Origin: Sanghuangporus weigelae | Lineage: Eukaryota > Basidiomycota > Agaricomycetes > Hymenochaetales > Hymenochaetaceae | DNA length: 64,000 nt | NCBI GenBank assembly: GCA_033182465.1 | Contig: CP137323.1 | Location: 1,860,001 to 1,924,000, forward strand | Direction of reading: 5' to 3' | In this document: in pieces, positions 12,782 through 25,562 of the stretch | How the letters are laid out: each line of letters starts with the position of its first letter | How positions within the stretch are numbered: the first letter of the stretch is position 1 | Program-made: the position numbers and the translations under genes | The notes under the pieces: generated by a model | The model's database searches: none | What the model saw: the letters and a program-made list of their open reading frames with translations, nothing else | Told to the model about the DNA's origin: nothing

Positions 12782-15594
12782 AGTTACGCCCCTCTCCCTC
12801 CGTCAAGAATGTTGCTATTTATTAATACTCTAAGCTAGATCGTATTCGCCTGCAACTGTTCTAGACGTTCCGGTATCGTAATCTTTTATCATGCCGAAAC
12901 GCTAATTCTGATAGTCGTGATTACTGTTCCGATCAGATTTATTTCGGTGAAGTTCACTACGGAATGGCTATGGTCGCTGTCCATATTTCTGCACAATTGA
13001 ATGTGCATTGAACATTGATATCTAGGGACGTCGGTCCGTTCGCCGGTTCTGGTCTCTCTAGTTTTTTTGCCCTCTGAACGTTACACCAAAGGCTTATCGC
13101 TAGTTCTGGACCACCCGGTATTTGTTCTTGCGAATCGCAAAGCAAGTCATTGAAGACGGGCCTCACGAATATTCTTACTGTTCATTGCCCTAGATACACT
13201 GCGCATACACGCTGTTTCGTGATAGACGTTCCTTGCTAAATAACAATTGCCTCCAGATCACAGATAAGGCAATGCGGTGCATTGGGATACAAATAATGGA
13301 GACGGTTATTCAGTCTGTATTCTCTACCATGATCCGTCCGGCGGCTAGTTGGATTCGAAGGTGCAATAAGTGACCATTCGGTCTGGACTCGGAGGCGGAA
13401 GAATTATTGTCAGTTCGCTCTGAATCCCGGTTTCATGATACATGTCCTGCTCATTGACGCAAAAGAGATGAAGTGAGTGACCACTAAGTCACCACTTACC
13501 AAAGTTTAAGAAGTACTAATGATTCTTTATATGATCGACAGAGATTGTCGATGTCGTGTCGATCATCGCTTCTTTGGGCTCGGCTTTTTCCGCAAAATGA
13601 CTAATACTAATAAGACCTCTGGCAGGCTCGATTTCTACCCCCCTTATCTATGTGTCTGCTCCGGGCCAACAGCGCCGATTCCCCTCTACTCATATACGTA
13701 CGTATGTTAGTATCTAAATCGATATTTTCTCGGTTTATTACCTTTCCTTTGCTGAACGGGTTTCTTCTTTTTGTAAGGCTTGCCAGCTCGCGCTGTATCA
13801 ACCTTTGAAACAGTCAAGCCAACCATGTAACTAAAGTTAACTAAAAACTACACAGGATAATACGTGTCGATAACATTCCTGAACCTGAAGATCATTAACG
13901 ACGCGCAGTCTAGCCACGCGCAGTCAGATTCTTTACTAAGATCCTCCCGGGGCTAAGATCACGATACCTGCTTATGTATACTGTGATACAGGCTGGCCTA
14001 ATGGTGCGACACTTCTGTGACTTATTCCGAGTTTGTGGCATTTCCTGTCCTGTGTTGACCAAGTTGCTCCGTTAGCTACATTCAAGTCCTGTGTCTTGAA
14101 TCTGTTTTCTGTGAGTTCGTTGTTGGGCGCTCTATCTGACTTTTTCTAGAGTCTAGAACCATTTTTATTTGGCTTCTTCGTCATGGCTCGAAGTGATCCA
14201 TCGCTGGTCATCTTTTAAGCCACGCCGCCACGGGCCTCTCGAACCCGGGATCATAGCACCTGCATATGTCAGTGTCATACTTATCTATGACTTCTTCTCT
14301 CCCACTGGCAGCTATCATAGCGTCATGAGATTTATTTCCTTTTATAAGTGACTTCCAGGTATGTTGCACGACCTATACAAGTACTGACGAGACGCTTGAT
14401 ATCTTAGCAGGCGAATGACATACGCGATCATATGCATATACGAGTGCATGATCCGATTGAATACATTAGGCCTGGGGGGTATATCTTCGCTGACTGACTC
14501 TATAAGAGAAGATGGTTCTTCTCCATCGCCATGCTGATTTGCAGAATAAAACCTATCATCTGTAGACCAACGTGAGTGTCCCGAGTCCAGATGCGTCTCA
14601 AGCTAGGTGCGAGCGGCTAAATCCCAATCCGGATTATGTCTACGTTAGGTTCCTAGGTTCGCAGGATTATACATATAATTGTATACGAGCAAGCTCCGTC
14701 CGGGGGTGACTTCCTTGCCGGGGAGATATGGTGTGTTTTTTCTTTCTTGGAGTCGGGCCCCGGAGTTCTCTATCTGATGGTTATCTGGAGTGTTCTGAGT
14801 CTGGCTCTTTGCTAATGGAGTGCCTTGGAAGAAGTACTACTAGTGTCGCTGTGCGGGTCTCGGAAGGCCTGAATCCTATCCGCAATGCAAAATGAAGTGG
14901 CTCATGTTTTTTATCGCATTCATACCGTCTCGGATGCAACTGTCCCCGCATTTTAATACAAGAAAAAACGAGGGAATTGAATGAAAAGAGCCCGCGTTAC
15001 TGAAGAACAACTCCTCCTCTGCTCTGGTCGGTGTCTCGGACGGAACGACTCACGTGCTCTGAACGCGTCGCGAAAGAGCCTACCCTCAAGAGTTTGCTCC
15101 GCTGGACTCGTCGGACGAAACTTCTTATTTATTATTTATAATTGTCTATTTTCTCGATCCGATTTTCTTCTAGTTCGAATTCACACCATTCGTGTCCAAC
15201 GGTACCTCTTTTGGCACTTGATAGTCGAAATTGGAAATATGTGTGTATATATACAAAACATCATACGCTTGGTGCGTACGTTTGCGAGAGCATATGTGCA
15301 TGTGGAGAAGAAAGGGTAGTCGAATACGACAAGAAAGCAATGTAGTAACAAACGAACTTTGGACGAAAGAAAAGCTAAATGAAGAGCGAGATAGAAAAGA
15401 AAAAATCTATGAGATATAGCAGAAGAGAAATACATAGATGCATAGAGATGTTTCCAAATCTGTTATTATAAGAAGTAATTTGATCCACGATCACGAACAA
15501 ACACCGGAGTCCAGAGAAAACACGAAACGAAACGGATCTGAATTATACTTTTTCGCAACTCTTCCTTTCCTTTATCTTTCAGCGCAAAACGTGT
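12782..15594. other. Gene-poor region downstream of phenylalanine ammonia-lyase
   Basis: No frame longer than about 110 codons is present, and none resembles a known protein. Beyond the last exon of the unrecognised gene, which may run past 12781, I see only AT-rich intergenic sequence. The part next to 15595 is presumably the 3' untranslated region and terminator of the minus-strand ammonia-lyase gene. Confidence 0.45.
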
Positions 15595-18291
15595 TTACTC
15601 CTCAGCGGCGAACATGCCGACGACGACGCGGCCCATGCGTCCATCGCGAATGCTCTCGTAGATCGCGCTGATGTCCGCGCCGATCGTGCCGCGTGCGTTG
15701 GCGTCGCTGTTCCCGAGCCCGCCGACGAACTTCTGGAGGTTCTCGTGTCCGTGCATGCCGATGGCCAGCCCACCCTGGGAGGCGGGCGAGCGGACGAACG
15801 TGTAGAGAGACTTGGTGCGTCCGAGGAGCGGGAGGGCTGGGAGATATGCAGACGAGGATGGGGAAGAGGTGGAGGAGAGGTAGGAGGAGGTGAGGGAGGT
15901 GTGTGCGTTGTAGATACGCGCGGAGAGGGTCGATTGGAACGCGGGGAGGGAGGCGAGCGAAGAGGAGCCGGCGGGGGAGGAGAGGAGGTGATCTACGAGA
16001 GGCTGCGTGGAGGCCTTCGCGGCCTTCTCAGCACGGGGCTTCGCGTCCATGTTCGCAGAGGTGTCGAACGACGTCCAAACAGCCTTGGACACCTCCTTCA
16101 CATCAACGGAAACTTCGCCGGTAGCAAAGTGCTCTTTAACAAGCTCCTCGACGATCGCGTGCGTCTTCTCTTCCATCTCCTTCTGCAGGGAGCGGAGGTC
16201 GACGGCCTGGCAGAGGAGGTAGATGTAGCTCGCAACGACCATCTGCACTACCTCGATCGCCTGGAGGGTGTACCGCGCGCTGACGAATGCCAGCGAGTTC
16301 ACAGCCTGGTTGTGCATCTCAGCGCTCTGCACGCCTGTGCTCACCGGGTTCGCGAGGTACGCGAGCTCGGCGACGTACGCGGCCATAGCGATGTCGATCC
16401 CCTTTCCGGCGAAGTTGAGGGACGCGTCGGTGGAAGCGAGGTTACCTGTCAGCCCATTCGACATGAGAGGGTTCTGCAGCTCGGTCGCTTGCGCGAAGAG
16501 GATCTTGCCGATGTGGAAGAGGGAGAGACGGAGTGGTTCGAGTGCGGAGGTGACGGCCATTGCTTGGAAGTTACCGCCGTGGTGGACGATACCAGTTGCA
16601 GGGTCGATGAGTGGGTTGTCCGTCGCTGTAAACATGCGTTAGCATCTGGAACGAAAGTAAAAAGGGAAGAGAAAACATACTGGAGTTGCATTCGATAGTA
16701 ATTACTTCAGCGGCACGCTGGACGGTCTCAAGTTGTGGACCAAGCCATTGCGGGGCAGTCCTGAGCGGATAACGATCCTGCCTCAAAACACCCGCATCCG
16801 CATCGATAGTCTCTTCATCAATAATCATCATATCCTTCCCAGTCTCCGCCATGCTCTCCTCAACGCCGTTGCCCGCAGCAGAGTGTCCGGGCCCCTCATG
16901 GCGTGTAGCAAGCTTCGAGGTCTCCAGCAAGTGTGTGAGGAGTGCACCTGTCTCGATTTGCCCCGGGTGCGGGCGTATGCGCTGGATGAACTCGCAGAAG
17001 GAGTCTGCAGTGCCGCGCATGGCTTCTGTGCCCAGTGCGGTACAAACCGTTCCGAGCATGACGAGTTGCCTCGCCTCCTCGACACAGAGAGCAGCTGCTC
17101 CACAGCTGAAGGCCGTACCGTTCAAAATCGCTAGCTGTTCCTTTGGCCTGAGCTTGATAGGCTCGAGACCAGCAGATTTGAGCGCGTCGGGTGCACGAAG
17201 GATCTTCGTTCCCTCGCCGCTCATACCTAACTCCTCACCGAGGCGCTTCTCACCGCTGGGTGCGTAGCAGTAGATGCCTCGCTCGCCGATGAGCGTACCG
17301 GCAATATAAGAAAGGGGAGACAAGTCGCCTGAAGCGGAGATGGAACCACGGAGAGGGACGATAGGCGTAACGTTCTTGGAGAGAAGTCCGCCCATGGCGT
17401 TGAGAAGGGGAAGAGAGGCAGCACTGTGTCCCCGCAGGAGGGAGTTGAGACGAACTACCATAGCTGCACGCGTCCATGCGGCGGGCATGGAGAGGGAGGA
17501 AGCAGAGGAGCTCAACGGGAGGGGAGTGGTCGACTTTGTAGTCGAAGGAGCAGAGGACGGTGCGCCAGAGCTGGCATTTGCGTCTGCGACGGACTGGAGA
17601 CCGGTCGGGAGGACACCCGAGTGCTGGTGCTGAAGGAGCGCGAAGCCAAGTAGATCGTGTTCCCCCGTACGAGTGTCCGCTATGTTCGTAATTCAAACCA
17701 GTCAGCAAACAGTTCTTATCTGAGGCTAGCGATACGCCAGAACTGGAACTCACCACTACCACCGAAACCGGTGCTGACACCGTAGATACTTTTGTTCTGC
17801 GCGAGCTTGTCATCAATGATCTTTCGCGAGCTGTTGAGAGCCTCGACGCGCGAGTCGTCCTTGGAGAGGGACGTGAGGGCTTCGTCGATAGCTGACGAGA
17901 CAAGCTCTGGGTAGCGTGCGACGGCTACGACTGCAGAGAGGGTGAGATCACCGCCTGTCAGGCTGATGGAAGAGCCGTTCCTAAGTAAATGCAATCAGTC
18001 AATGATGTTTGATAATAAACATTGATAAAAGGAGAGGGGGGATGAGAACACAACGCACTTGTATGAGTCGAGCTCCTGGTAGGACGCGATGAAGTCCTTG
18101 AGACAGGCTGCCTGGTTGAGGAGAGCCTTGTGCTTCACCAAGTCCTCCGGTGTTGGTACGCGAAGGGGGATAGCATGGGCGAAGTAGTCGCAGCTGGCCT
18201 CGGAAGAGTGCTCGATGATGGTCGCAGTCGCGGAACCCGAGATTGAGTCTGATTGAGGACGCGCGAAGTGACCGTCAGAGTTTACAACCAT
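15595..18291 (-). CDS. Phenylalanine ammonia-lyase (PAL)
   Basis: PAL deaminates L-phenylalanine (fungal forms often also tyrosine) to cinnamate and ammonia, feeding aromatic catabolism and secondary metabolism. The hallmark is the Ala-Ser-Gly triad that cyclises to the MIO electrophile, here in GSISASGDLSPLSYIAGTL (ASG codons at 17327-17335 on the minus strand). Other family blocks are IYGVSTGFGGSG, the selectivity region LLQHQHSGVLP with the His-Gln pair typical of fungal PAL/TAL, LNGTAFSCGAAALC, DRYPLRTAPQWLGPQ, TDNPLIDP and HHGGNFQAMAV. The protein has about 720 residues in five exons, the last (C-terminal) one of more than 340 codons. That C-terminal exon and the exon before it are clearly richer in G and C than neighbouring genes, with G/C-ending codons, as expected of a strongly expressed gene. 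The start MVVNSDGHF at 18291 is downstream of a TATA box. All motifs are intact. Confidence 0.96.
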
Positions 18292-18377
18292 ATTGAGCAA
18301 GTGCAAGCAAGTGCTATGGGAGGACAGAGGGAGGATATGGAATGGAATAGCAGCATTATTTGGGCTGGGATGGACCT

Positions 18378-18386
18378 GTTTATATA
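18378..18386 (-). promoter_or_regulatory. TATA box of the PAL gene
   Basis: Read on the minus strand this is TATATAAAC, about 90 bases before the PAL start codon, a good distance for a TATA-driven, inducible fungal promoter. No terminator or enhancer motif could be assigned. Confidence 0.5.
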
Positions 18387-19585
18387 CTTTTGCGAGTCAG
18401 TGATGCGGCCGTCTCGTCCGGTACAGCACAACGTATTTTTATTTTATTTTTCTTCGCTTTCTCGCTCGGATCGACGCTCAAGTACCTCGGACACCGCTCT
18501 TATGTAACTCTGAGATCCGAGTCGAACTCACTATGCACAGCGTTTCGAGCCTAAAATATTTCCTCGTTTCAGTCTTATAGCTAACTGTTTCGCTCGTTGT
18601 TTCCGAATGGCGTTTACTGCAGTGCTTTCTGATTAATCTGCCTTTTACTTTTACTACGCTTTTACGTCCCTTCAAACTTCCGACGACTAGTTGATCACCC
18701 CTAATGTGCGATGCACTGGCACTGCTCCGGCCAGTCTCTCACCGTCTCTCGATGTGTGTTCATGGTGTCCCTCCTGGCGTCTACTTTAGTTTCCTAGGAA
18801 AGCCTCGCTGCTCATCCTGCCATCACTTCTGACTCACTCCGAGTCAAAGCGCATAGCACCGCATACATCATAGGTATCCGTTCAGGCGAGGCGAGACCAG
18901 ATATGTACTACATATCCAAGAAGCTGTGACCTTCGTATTTCTCACCCATGGACGCGTAACGAATCGCACTTCGGATGTATCAACAAATCAAAATATTCGC
19001 TTCCGTTATATCCACTCCAGAAACTATATGTGCGCGAACGTACGTCAGCACAGTCGAGACTGACTTCTCTTCTTCGAATATCATCACGATGCAGCTCCGT
19101 TCCGTTCTCCTTCCTCCACTTAACTCCGGCGCTTTATCAAAACATCAAAAATATCACATCAAGAACGATCCCTGTGACTTCTTGCCTGTCCTTCTTCCTT
19201 GAGGATGATCCGAGGAAGTAATGGGATATGCCGGTGTCTATCCACGATCGGGAGTCAGGCGTTACTGGCTAAAATTTGTTCCTGTCCATCGAAAAGTATC
19301 AATTTGATACGCTGCGCCTGCATCGACACTATCTGAACGTCTCGACTCCCATGTCCCTACATCTCATTTGGCACAGTCAGATGGTTGAGTCGAGCCGCCC
19401 GTTCAGCTTATGGCGACCGCTTTCTGCTTCATCAGCATTTCCTGTCAGGCAAGAAAATATTAGCCGAAATCGCTGTACAGTACTGCAAAGTACGGAATAG
19501 CACTCGGATGTTCCGACCGAGGGGATGTCATCCAGTGGTGGCTTTACAATACCAATTCAAAATTCGCCCGTGAAACGTGACGCCA

Positions 19586-19759
19586 ATGCCTTTTGCTCTC
19601 TTGATATTGCAATGGTTACTGCTATCGACTGTTACTGCTGCTACTACTGTTCTCATCCCTTGTCTAAACGATGCGACGATGCGGGAGTCCGGTGGGGTCC
19701 AGTGGATTCCGATCCCCAACAGTTCCCAACTACGCGGGGTGATGGAGACACTCTACTGA
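19586..19759 (+). CDS. Possible small secreted peptide
   Basis: An ATG at 19586 opens a 57-residue frame that begins with a signal-peptide-like stretch (MPFALLILQWLLLSTVTAA). A short polar tail follows with one Cys and no recognised motif. A potential donor (GTGATG) lies near its end, so it could be a first exon rather than a complete gene. Nothing besides the hydrophobic start supports it, and it may be chance. Confidence 0.2.
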   Translation: MPFALLILQWLLLSTVTAATTVLIPCLNDATMRESGGVQWIPIPNSSQLRGVMETLY

Positions 19760-20039
19760 CTATTCTTAGCTATGACGAACTTCGGATTTCGCCAACTGAT
19801 TGTTGATGATGGCCATCCCCCCTCATTCAAGCTCACAGCGAACGTTCCGTTCAAAGATGACATACTTCACTTGGGCGAGGTGAGTCTCATTTCACCTGAC
19901 ATATATAAATAATAAAGCAAATTTATTTATCTATTTATTTTCATATTTTAATTTCTAGGTGGCAATGACTCTGAACATTTGCGGCCACTTACTTTTTTAC
20001 TTTTACTCCCCCGTTCCAGCATCAGTATCAGGTTGGCCA

Positions 20040-20560
20040 TGTATGATGCGGGCGGGTGCGGCCGTCGTCCGTGTCAGCCAAGCCGCCGTCTTTTCCTCGG
20101 TGAGGCCAACTGAGGTTCTGGACTTGTCTAGACTCGACGACATGGTTCAAACTGCTGTCGGTTTGTGAGTAGGGAACCCACCGACGTGCTGGAATCGAGT
20201 TGGGCTGGGGGGATGTCTCGTCTTGGAAACGCGTACAGTCTGTTTGCCGTGACTATAGGCTCATGAATTCTCCCACCCCCCCTCTTCAACCCTCAACTTT
20301 GGAATTTTAATCGTGACTGCTCTTGAATTCTGTATGTCTGATTCTCTCGTAAGTTGCCTGCTCCTGAAAAAAAAAAAATCGTCCGCGTCAGCCGCCATCT
20401 ACTCCTCTAAAAGGAGGATATCCTCTCCCCTCTTACATTACTGAATGTCCTGAGACGACCAGGGAACTGGATCCAACCGACAACGGAATGTCTGGCTGAT
20501 TATGGAGTTGAGCTGGGCTGGGGGAATGCTGTCTTGGAAACAGAATCAGTCGCTTATGCG
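20040..20560. repeat. Degenerate direct duplication, unit about 300 bases
   Basis: Two segments share blocks in the same order. CGTCCGTGTCAGCC (20068) matches CGTCCGCGTCAGCC (20380). An ACCGACG block followed by GAGTTGGGCTGGGGGGATG and TCTTGGAAAC (20180-20230) matches a similar series at 20477-20542. The copies are clearly diverged. No coding potential or terminal repeats were found, so the origin is unknown. Confidence 0.4.
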
Positions 20561-20737
20561 TATGCGTATGCCATGTTCCTTTCACACTTCAATGTGTTTT
20601 TCATATTTGGGTTTGAGTGCTCTTCGGGGGATCTTATTCGAATTTGGGATGTTATCAGCTCCTAAAAGCGCAATCGCCTGCGAATGGTTCTGAAATATAA
20701 TATACTAGTAGGTACGTCTGATGAGGAGATGATATCT

Positions 20738-20782
20738 GGTAGATTGATTAGATTAGATTAGATTTAGATCAGATCAGATTAG
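20738..20782. repeat. Imperfect GATTA/GATCA simple repeat
   Basis: Repeated GATTA units grade into GATCA units across about 45 bases, followed by an AT-rich stretch (ATATGATATAATATATGATC). This is an ordinary microsatellite, useful only as a marker. Confidence 0.7.
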
Positions 20783-23700
20783 ATCGTCTCATTAATATGA
20801 TATAATATATGATCTGTGTATGTTCCTGCTGGCATCCGCATTCTGTCCGTACAACCCCTGCTGGAAAAACGCTGGCCCTTGATCATCCTTCGGAGCTTCA
20901 AGTCCGAACAATCACGATTCAATCGTTTGCTTGTTGTTTACAATGCCATTCCAATGATACTAATCCCGACTTTGCGCGAGTCTTGGGGATTTCGAAATAT
21001 AGATCATTCTTGTTATGACAACGGTCTCGATAGATAACACTGATCGGACCACTCAGGAGTCAGATTGAGTCCGACGAGGTGAATTCACCTTCGATGTGGA
21101 AGAAATAGAACATGGGAGGGCGGGTAGATAATCCGCTTTATATCAGATAAGAACACATCTACTTACAATATAATTGATTCGATTCAGTCAGTGCATTGCA
21201 CCTAATGAATAATTCGTAGTGGAGTCTGAGGTCTCGCTCATGAGTTTGTATTGTATTATATTGCACGTCGGCGCTGCTGTCATTTCGACGTCGAATAACG
21301 GTACCGGAGGCATGTGGATGCAGGGAGATTATCAATTATCATATCAGATAGAGTAGCTTTTCCCTCATCTCCCTCATCTTATCGGATGTTCTGATTATAG
21401 TATACATGCAGCTAGTACTATCGATTGAAGAAAAGAGTTCATACGTCAAGGGTTTTTGCCAACGTGAATTGGAGAAGGACTTCCCTGAGAGAAACTTGGC
21501 ACGCGTTCGTCGGTGGGGCGCAGAGATTCGGGTCGAGATAGATTCGAACGGATGCGAATGTGGAAGAAAAAAACGGCCTTTCCTCGTCAAGAGAAAGGAG
21601 ACTACAGGCCCTTCAATTTGTATGCAGCGATGAAAGAGACAAGATATTCATAAGTTAAAACTTGTAAATATACCTTTTTCTCTCTATCTGGCAAGACCCC
21701 CCAGTTCTTTGTGTGCCTTAGACGATCAAGCAGGCCTATCTATTGACTCCGACGCTCGAGTTTTCTTGAATGGCTCCTGTAAGTCCGACACCAAAAGGAT
21801 TCATTCAATATGTCTTACTTATAAGAGAATCCAGTGCACCACATGGTTATCTGATGATGAAGAAGGACGACGCTACTTTCATATCATATTAGATATCGGA
21901 ATCTGAGGCGAGACTTTTGTATGCTCTTCGTTGCCCGATGGATGTATATAGTCAATATTCTGTGTTTTGTGGTTGGTATGGCATCATGATCTTGAACTTG
22001 TAACGATGAAGAGAATAATCTCGCCTCCGAGACCAGAAAAAGTTGTGTTTGATGAAAAAGTCTCTCAAGCTGTATTGGCTTCTGAGAATCCGACACTTCA
22101 AGAAATCTCATTGAGCGGATCCCGACGCCTCTGAGCGCTCATTAAGCGCCCATCGATCTAGAAAAGACAGAACACATACCAAACCTCACGCGTGCCTGAT
22201 TGGCCCACATAATACGACATCTTCCATATCTCCAGATCAAGAAGGTAAAGCCAATCCATCTGTCGCGCCGCTTTAGGACATCACCGCCGTCAACACTTAG
22301 TATGTATTACAGTATTTGTATCTTGCTGATAGCCATTGAAGACGAGGACCCCGGAGCAGAGCGCGGAACAAACGACGTAGTCAGAACAGATGACGTCGGA
22401 TTCTCCTGATCGAGGAGCATAAAGTAGACGCCCTGCCCGCAAGCATCGGTTATCTTGCTATTTGTATTTTCTATTCCTTTTTCCTTACCTTTCTTCCCGA
22501 AGCTCCCACCGGGTACCCTCTCCGCAAGTCTCGAAAAAAAAAATCAAATAGAAAACTTGAAGCTATGCCCGAGCGCGCTTTCGGTGGGATTGTTCATGCC
22601 GTGTCGTTTCAGGGACGCACAGCGCGCGTGCATGGAAAGTGCGATGGTGAGAGATAGTATGCCTCTGTTGGTAGCGGAGCAGTGTGGAAGGTGAAACTCT
22701 GGTGGCTTAGGTTGGAGTCTGGATCGACGGCCGCAGGTTCGACGGCCAATCAAATCTGAGCGTGCAAGCCATTCTTGGTGTCCGAACGATATCTGGCTAG
22801 TCGGAGTCGGAAACGTCAGAGATGAAGATTGGATGCGACTGGAGGAAGAGACTCTGTTGCGTGATAAGACATCGCGGTAGGATGCAATTTCCGGTGATTA
22901 TGGGATTTGTGCTATCCGGCCTTCACACAGGGAACTGAGAGACGTTGTTGATAGGACAGCACACAAACTTCAAGCAATCCTACCCATCTGTCAGAAAATT
23001 CGCTCTCTGCGCACGATGCGTTCCTGAGAACGATGCGCCAACACTGAAGCGGAATGGAGCTTCATTTGCCAGATTGATACTGTTCACGTCAATGATCGCG
23101 AGACGTGCGGCAGCAAAGGAGCGACGACCTCAGTATTGTGCGGGCTGCTTCATAGGTTCCGTAAGTATATGCGTCAGAGTCAATCGGGCTCAATCTGCGG
23201 CCGAGAACATCTGTTGAGTTTAACGTTACTGTACTTACGGAACATCATATCCCTATTCACTTACCTCAGGAGCGATCAAGTCGGCTACCAAAGAAAGTAA
23301 AAATCTCCAACCCCATCACGGAAGTCGTTCCGGAAGAAGTCAGCCACAATGAATCCGCCTTTGTAGCACCAAGTCCGCTCTAAATGCTTTTCGACTTCTG
23401 GATGGATGAGAAGTGTCCAGAGATGCCAGGCGAACACGTCAAAAAGCCTGAGAGATCTTAGCTTTACATCTTCAAAACTCCAAAAACTTACTCCTCCTTC
23501 ATCTCAAAGCATGATTGTTCACGAAGGATGGCCATCGGGCCGCGCGAGCTTTGTGTAATAATTGTTGAATGCAGAGGAGAGCTAAATATAGCTGGAAGAC
23601 GCTAGTTGTGGATCTGCGAGGAAGAATTACGCCGCACGAGACAGAGAAGTGATCGGGGATCGGGACCTCTTGAGAGGCTGCAGATATCTACGCCCGGCGC

Positions 23701-25562
23701 GTGAGAGCGTTCCAGATGTGGGGGCAAAGCTTATCAGGCTGAATATTTCTGCCCACTGAGGTCTCGAGAACATTGTATCTTACAAAATCTTATATAGTTC
23801 CATCCGGCCATGAATGAACGCTTAGTTCTCCAATGAGCATTCGAAACCTCACCGAAGGATCTTACCGATTCTTCAAAAGAAGCCGAACAAATAGTACGAT
23901 ACGGGAACTCCGAGAAGACCGGAGAGGAATGCCTAAAGAATAGATAGAAATGAACTTCGGTTGTCAAGATGGACAAGCTTTAGTACCTACTATTGTTTGT
24001 TCGCATGCAGAGCTTTCGAACGAAAGGCATGATCTGAGTTGAGGCTTCGTCGTACAAGATATTTGATTCGAAGACAGCTTTATGTACGCAGTTGCGAGGC
24101 GATTGGCGGAATTTTCCCATATTTCGTATTCCTGGTGTGCGAAGTAGCGATTTCGCATCAGCAAGAGTACCTGGGCTGGCTGAGCTGAGGTCGCGAAGAT
24201 GATTCGAACGCAGCAATATCCCCCCTCATCGTGATCTAAGAAAAGGTCAAGATAAGTTCGAATTGATATATTGTGGATGTACATGCGTCAAGAAACCCAA
24301 TCAAAGCTTTCCCTGCTTTCGTCTATGACCACGGCAAAATCTTCAAGAGTTAATGATAGAAGCCAAAGTCGAAGCTATGATTGAGCGCCCATGACACGAA
24401 AACACACCGCTCCATCAAATCTGGATGGATGAATGGGACGCGGGGTTCAAGTAACTCCCATATCAGAACGCGAAGATAAACTGCTATTTGACTACGAGCT
24501 TCAAGCTGATGCGAACAATTCGAACTTCGCATTAGATGCTTGTCGCTCTTCAGACTTCAAGCCGGAATTTGAGCACTGATCTCGGGCAGAGCAAGTGAAG
24601 CTGCAACAAACACGATAATTGAAAGTCTCGATAATAGAATCTCACTGGTCATTGCAAAAAAGGCAATTCCGATAAGACAAGATCGGTGAATCTAGACTCG
24701 ACTCCCAAATCTAAGGGCGTAAGCATGATATGCATGTAAATCAAACAAGAATTCTTCGAACCCTCTTGTACATACTCGGATTCTCTGCCCCACCCACTAT
24801 TACTCCCAGCTCTCGGACGGATCATGCAATCCTTCTGAGCCCTTCTCCCGATGAGGTGGAGGACGAATGATATCATGTACATTTTAGTATATGAGAATGT
24901 CCGCCGTGCTGGCCAATGCCCCATTCCCCCATGCACCCTTTGAACGTTTCCTAGACATTTGTCAATATTCTTTCAGAGCAAGAGTATAAGAACTAGATGT
25001 CACTTACTGGAGTGATTTTTGTATTGAGGAAGTCTTGTTTGGATGATGGCAGTTCCGCTCCGCAACCTCCCGTAACTTGGTTCATTGGATTACGCAGAGA
25101 CGTAGAGACTATCGACCCACATACTGCTTGAAACAAGCGGTAGCTTGCTTCAACACCCTCATGAGAGGATAGCCGCTGGTCAATTCATGAATAAATGATA
25201 CCTAAGGACACGATGAAGGATGGTATTACTTCCACATCTGGGGTTTGCGGTTTGTGTTGCTGGGATGCCTTGTGAGTCTATGCGATCGCCGCAATCCCAA
25301 TCAATGCAAACGGTTATCGAAGGAAAAGCGAAGTGCAACCATAGCCACTGCGATGCCGACACTAAGGACTTTCCCTCATACATGAGATTGACGGAACTAA
25401 ACACATATTTGAATGAACTGCGAATCGAAACCCTAGAATCGCGCCGGACATGCTCTGGGCAGGAGTTCTCCGGTTTTCTTATCTTTCGGCAACGCCAATT
25501 CGCTCACAGTTCAATTCCCTTGCCGATGCTTGAGCGAATTGCCGAGGACATTGTCTGAATGT

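Larger units (their letters stand above)
18400..25562. other. 7 kb gene-poor region between PAL and RIT1
   Basis: No recognisable protein family was found on either strand. Frames are short and overlap each other in opposite directions. A few exon-like pieces occur: a small ORF at 19586-19759 and a short frame ending at a GTGAGT donor near 19878, followed by a polypyrimidine-rich acceptor near 19960. Simple repeats sit at 20738-20782, and a degenerate direct duplication spans about 20040-20560. The frame at 25220-25558 (112 codons, alternative start) has no family match. The region may hold old transposon debris or species-specific genes. Confidence 0.4.

Noticed and set aside
14225-14290. 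tRNA-like TCGAACCCGGGATC block (T-arm-like on the minus strand)
   Set aside because: The five-base stem next to the TTCGA loop does not pair, and no anticodon or D arm can be folded around it. Other ATTCGAAC blocks (21541, 24203) fail the same test.
15745-16698. 317-codon open frame on the plus strand opposite PAL
   Set aside because: It is the antisense shadow of a GC-rich PAL exon with strong third-position bias; its composition (Arg, Gly, Glu) has no domain and it overlaps a certain gene.
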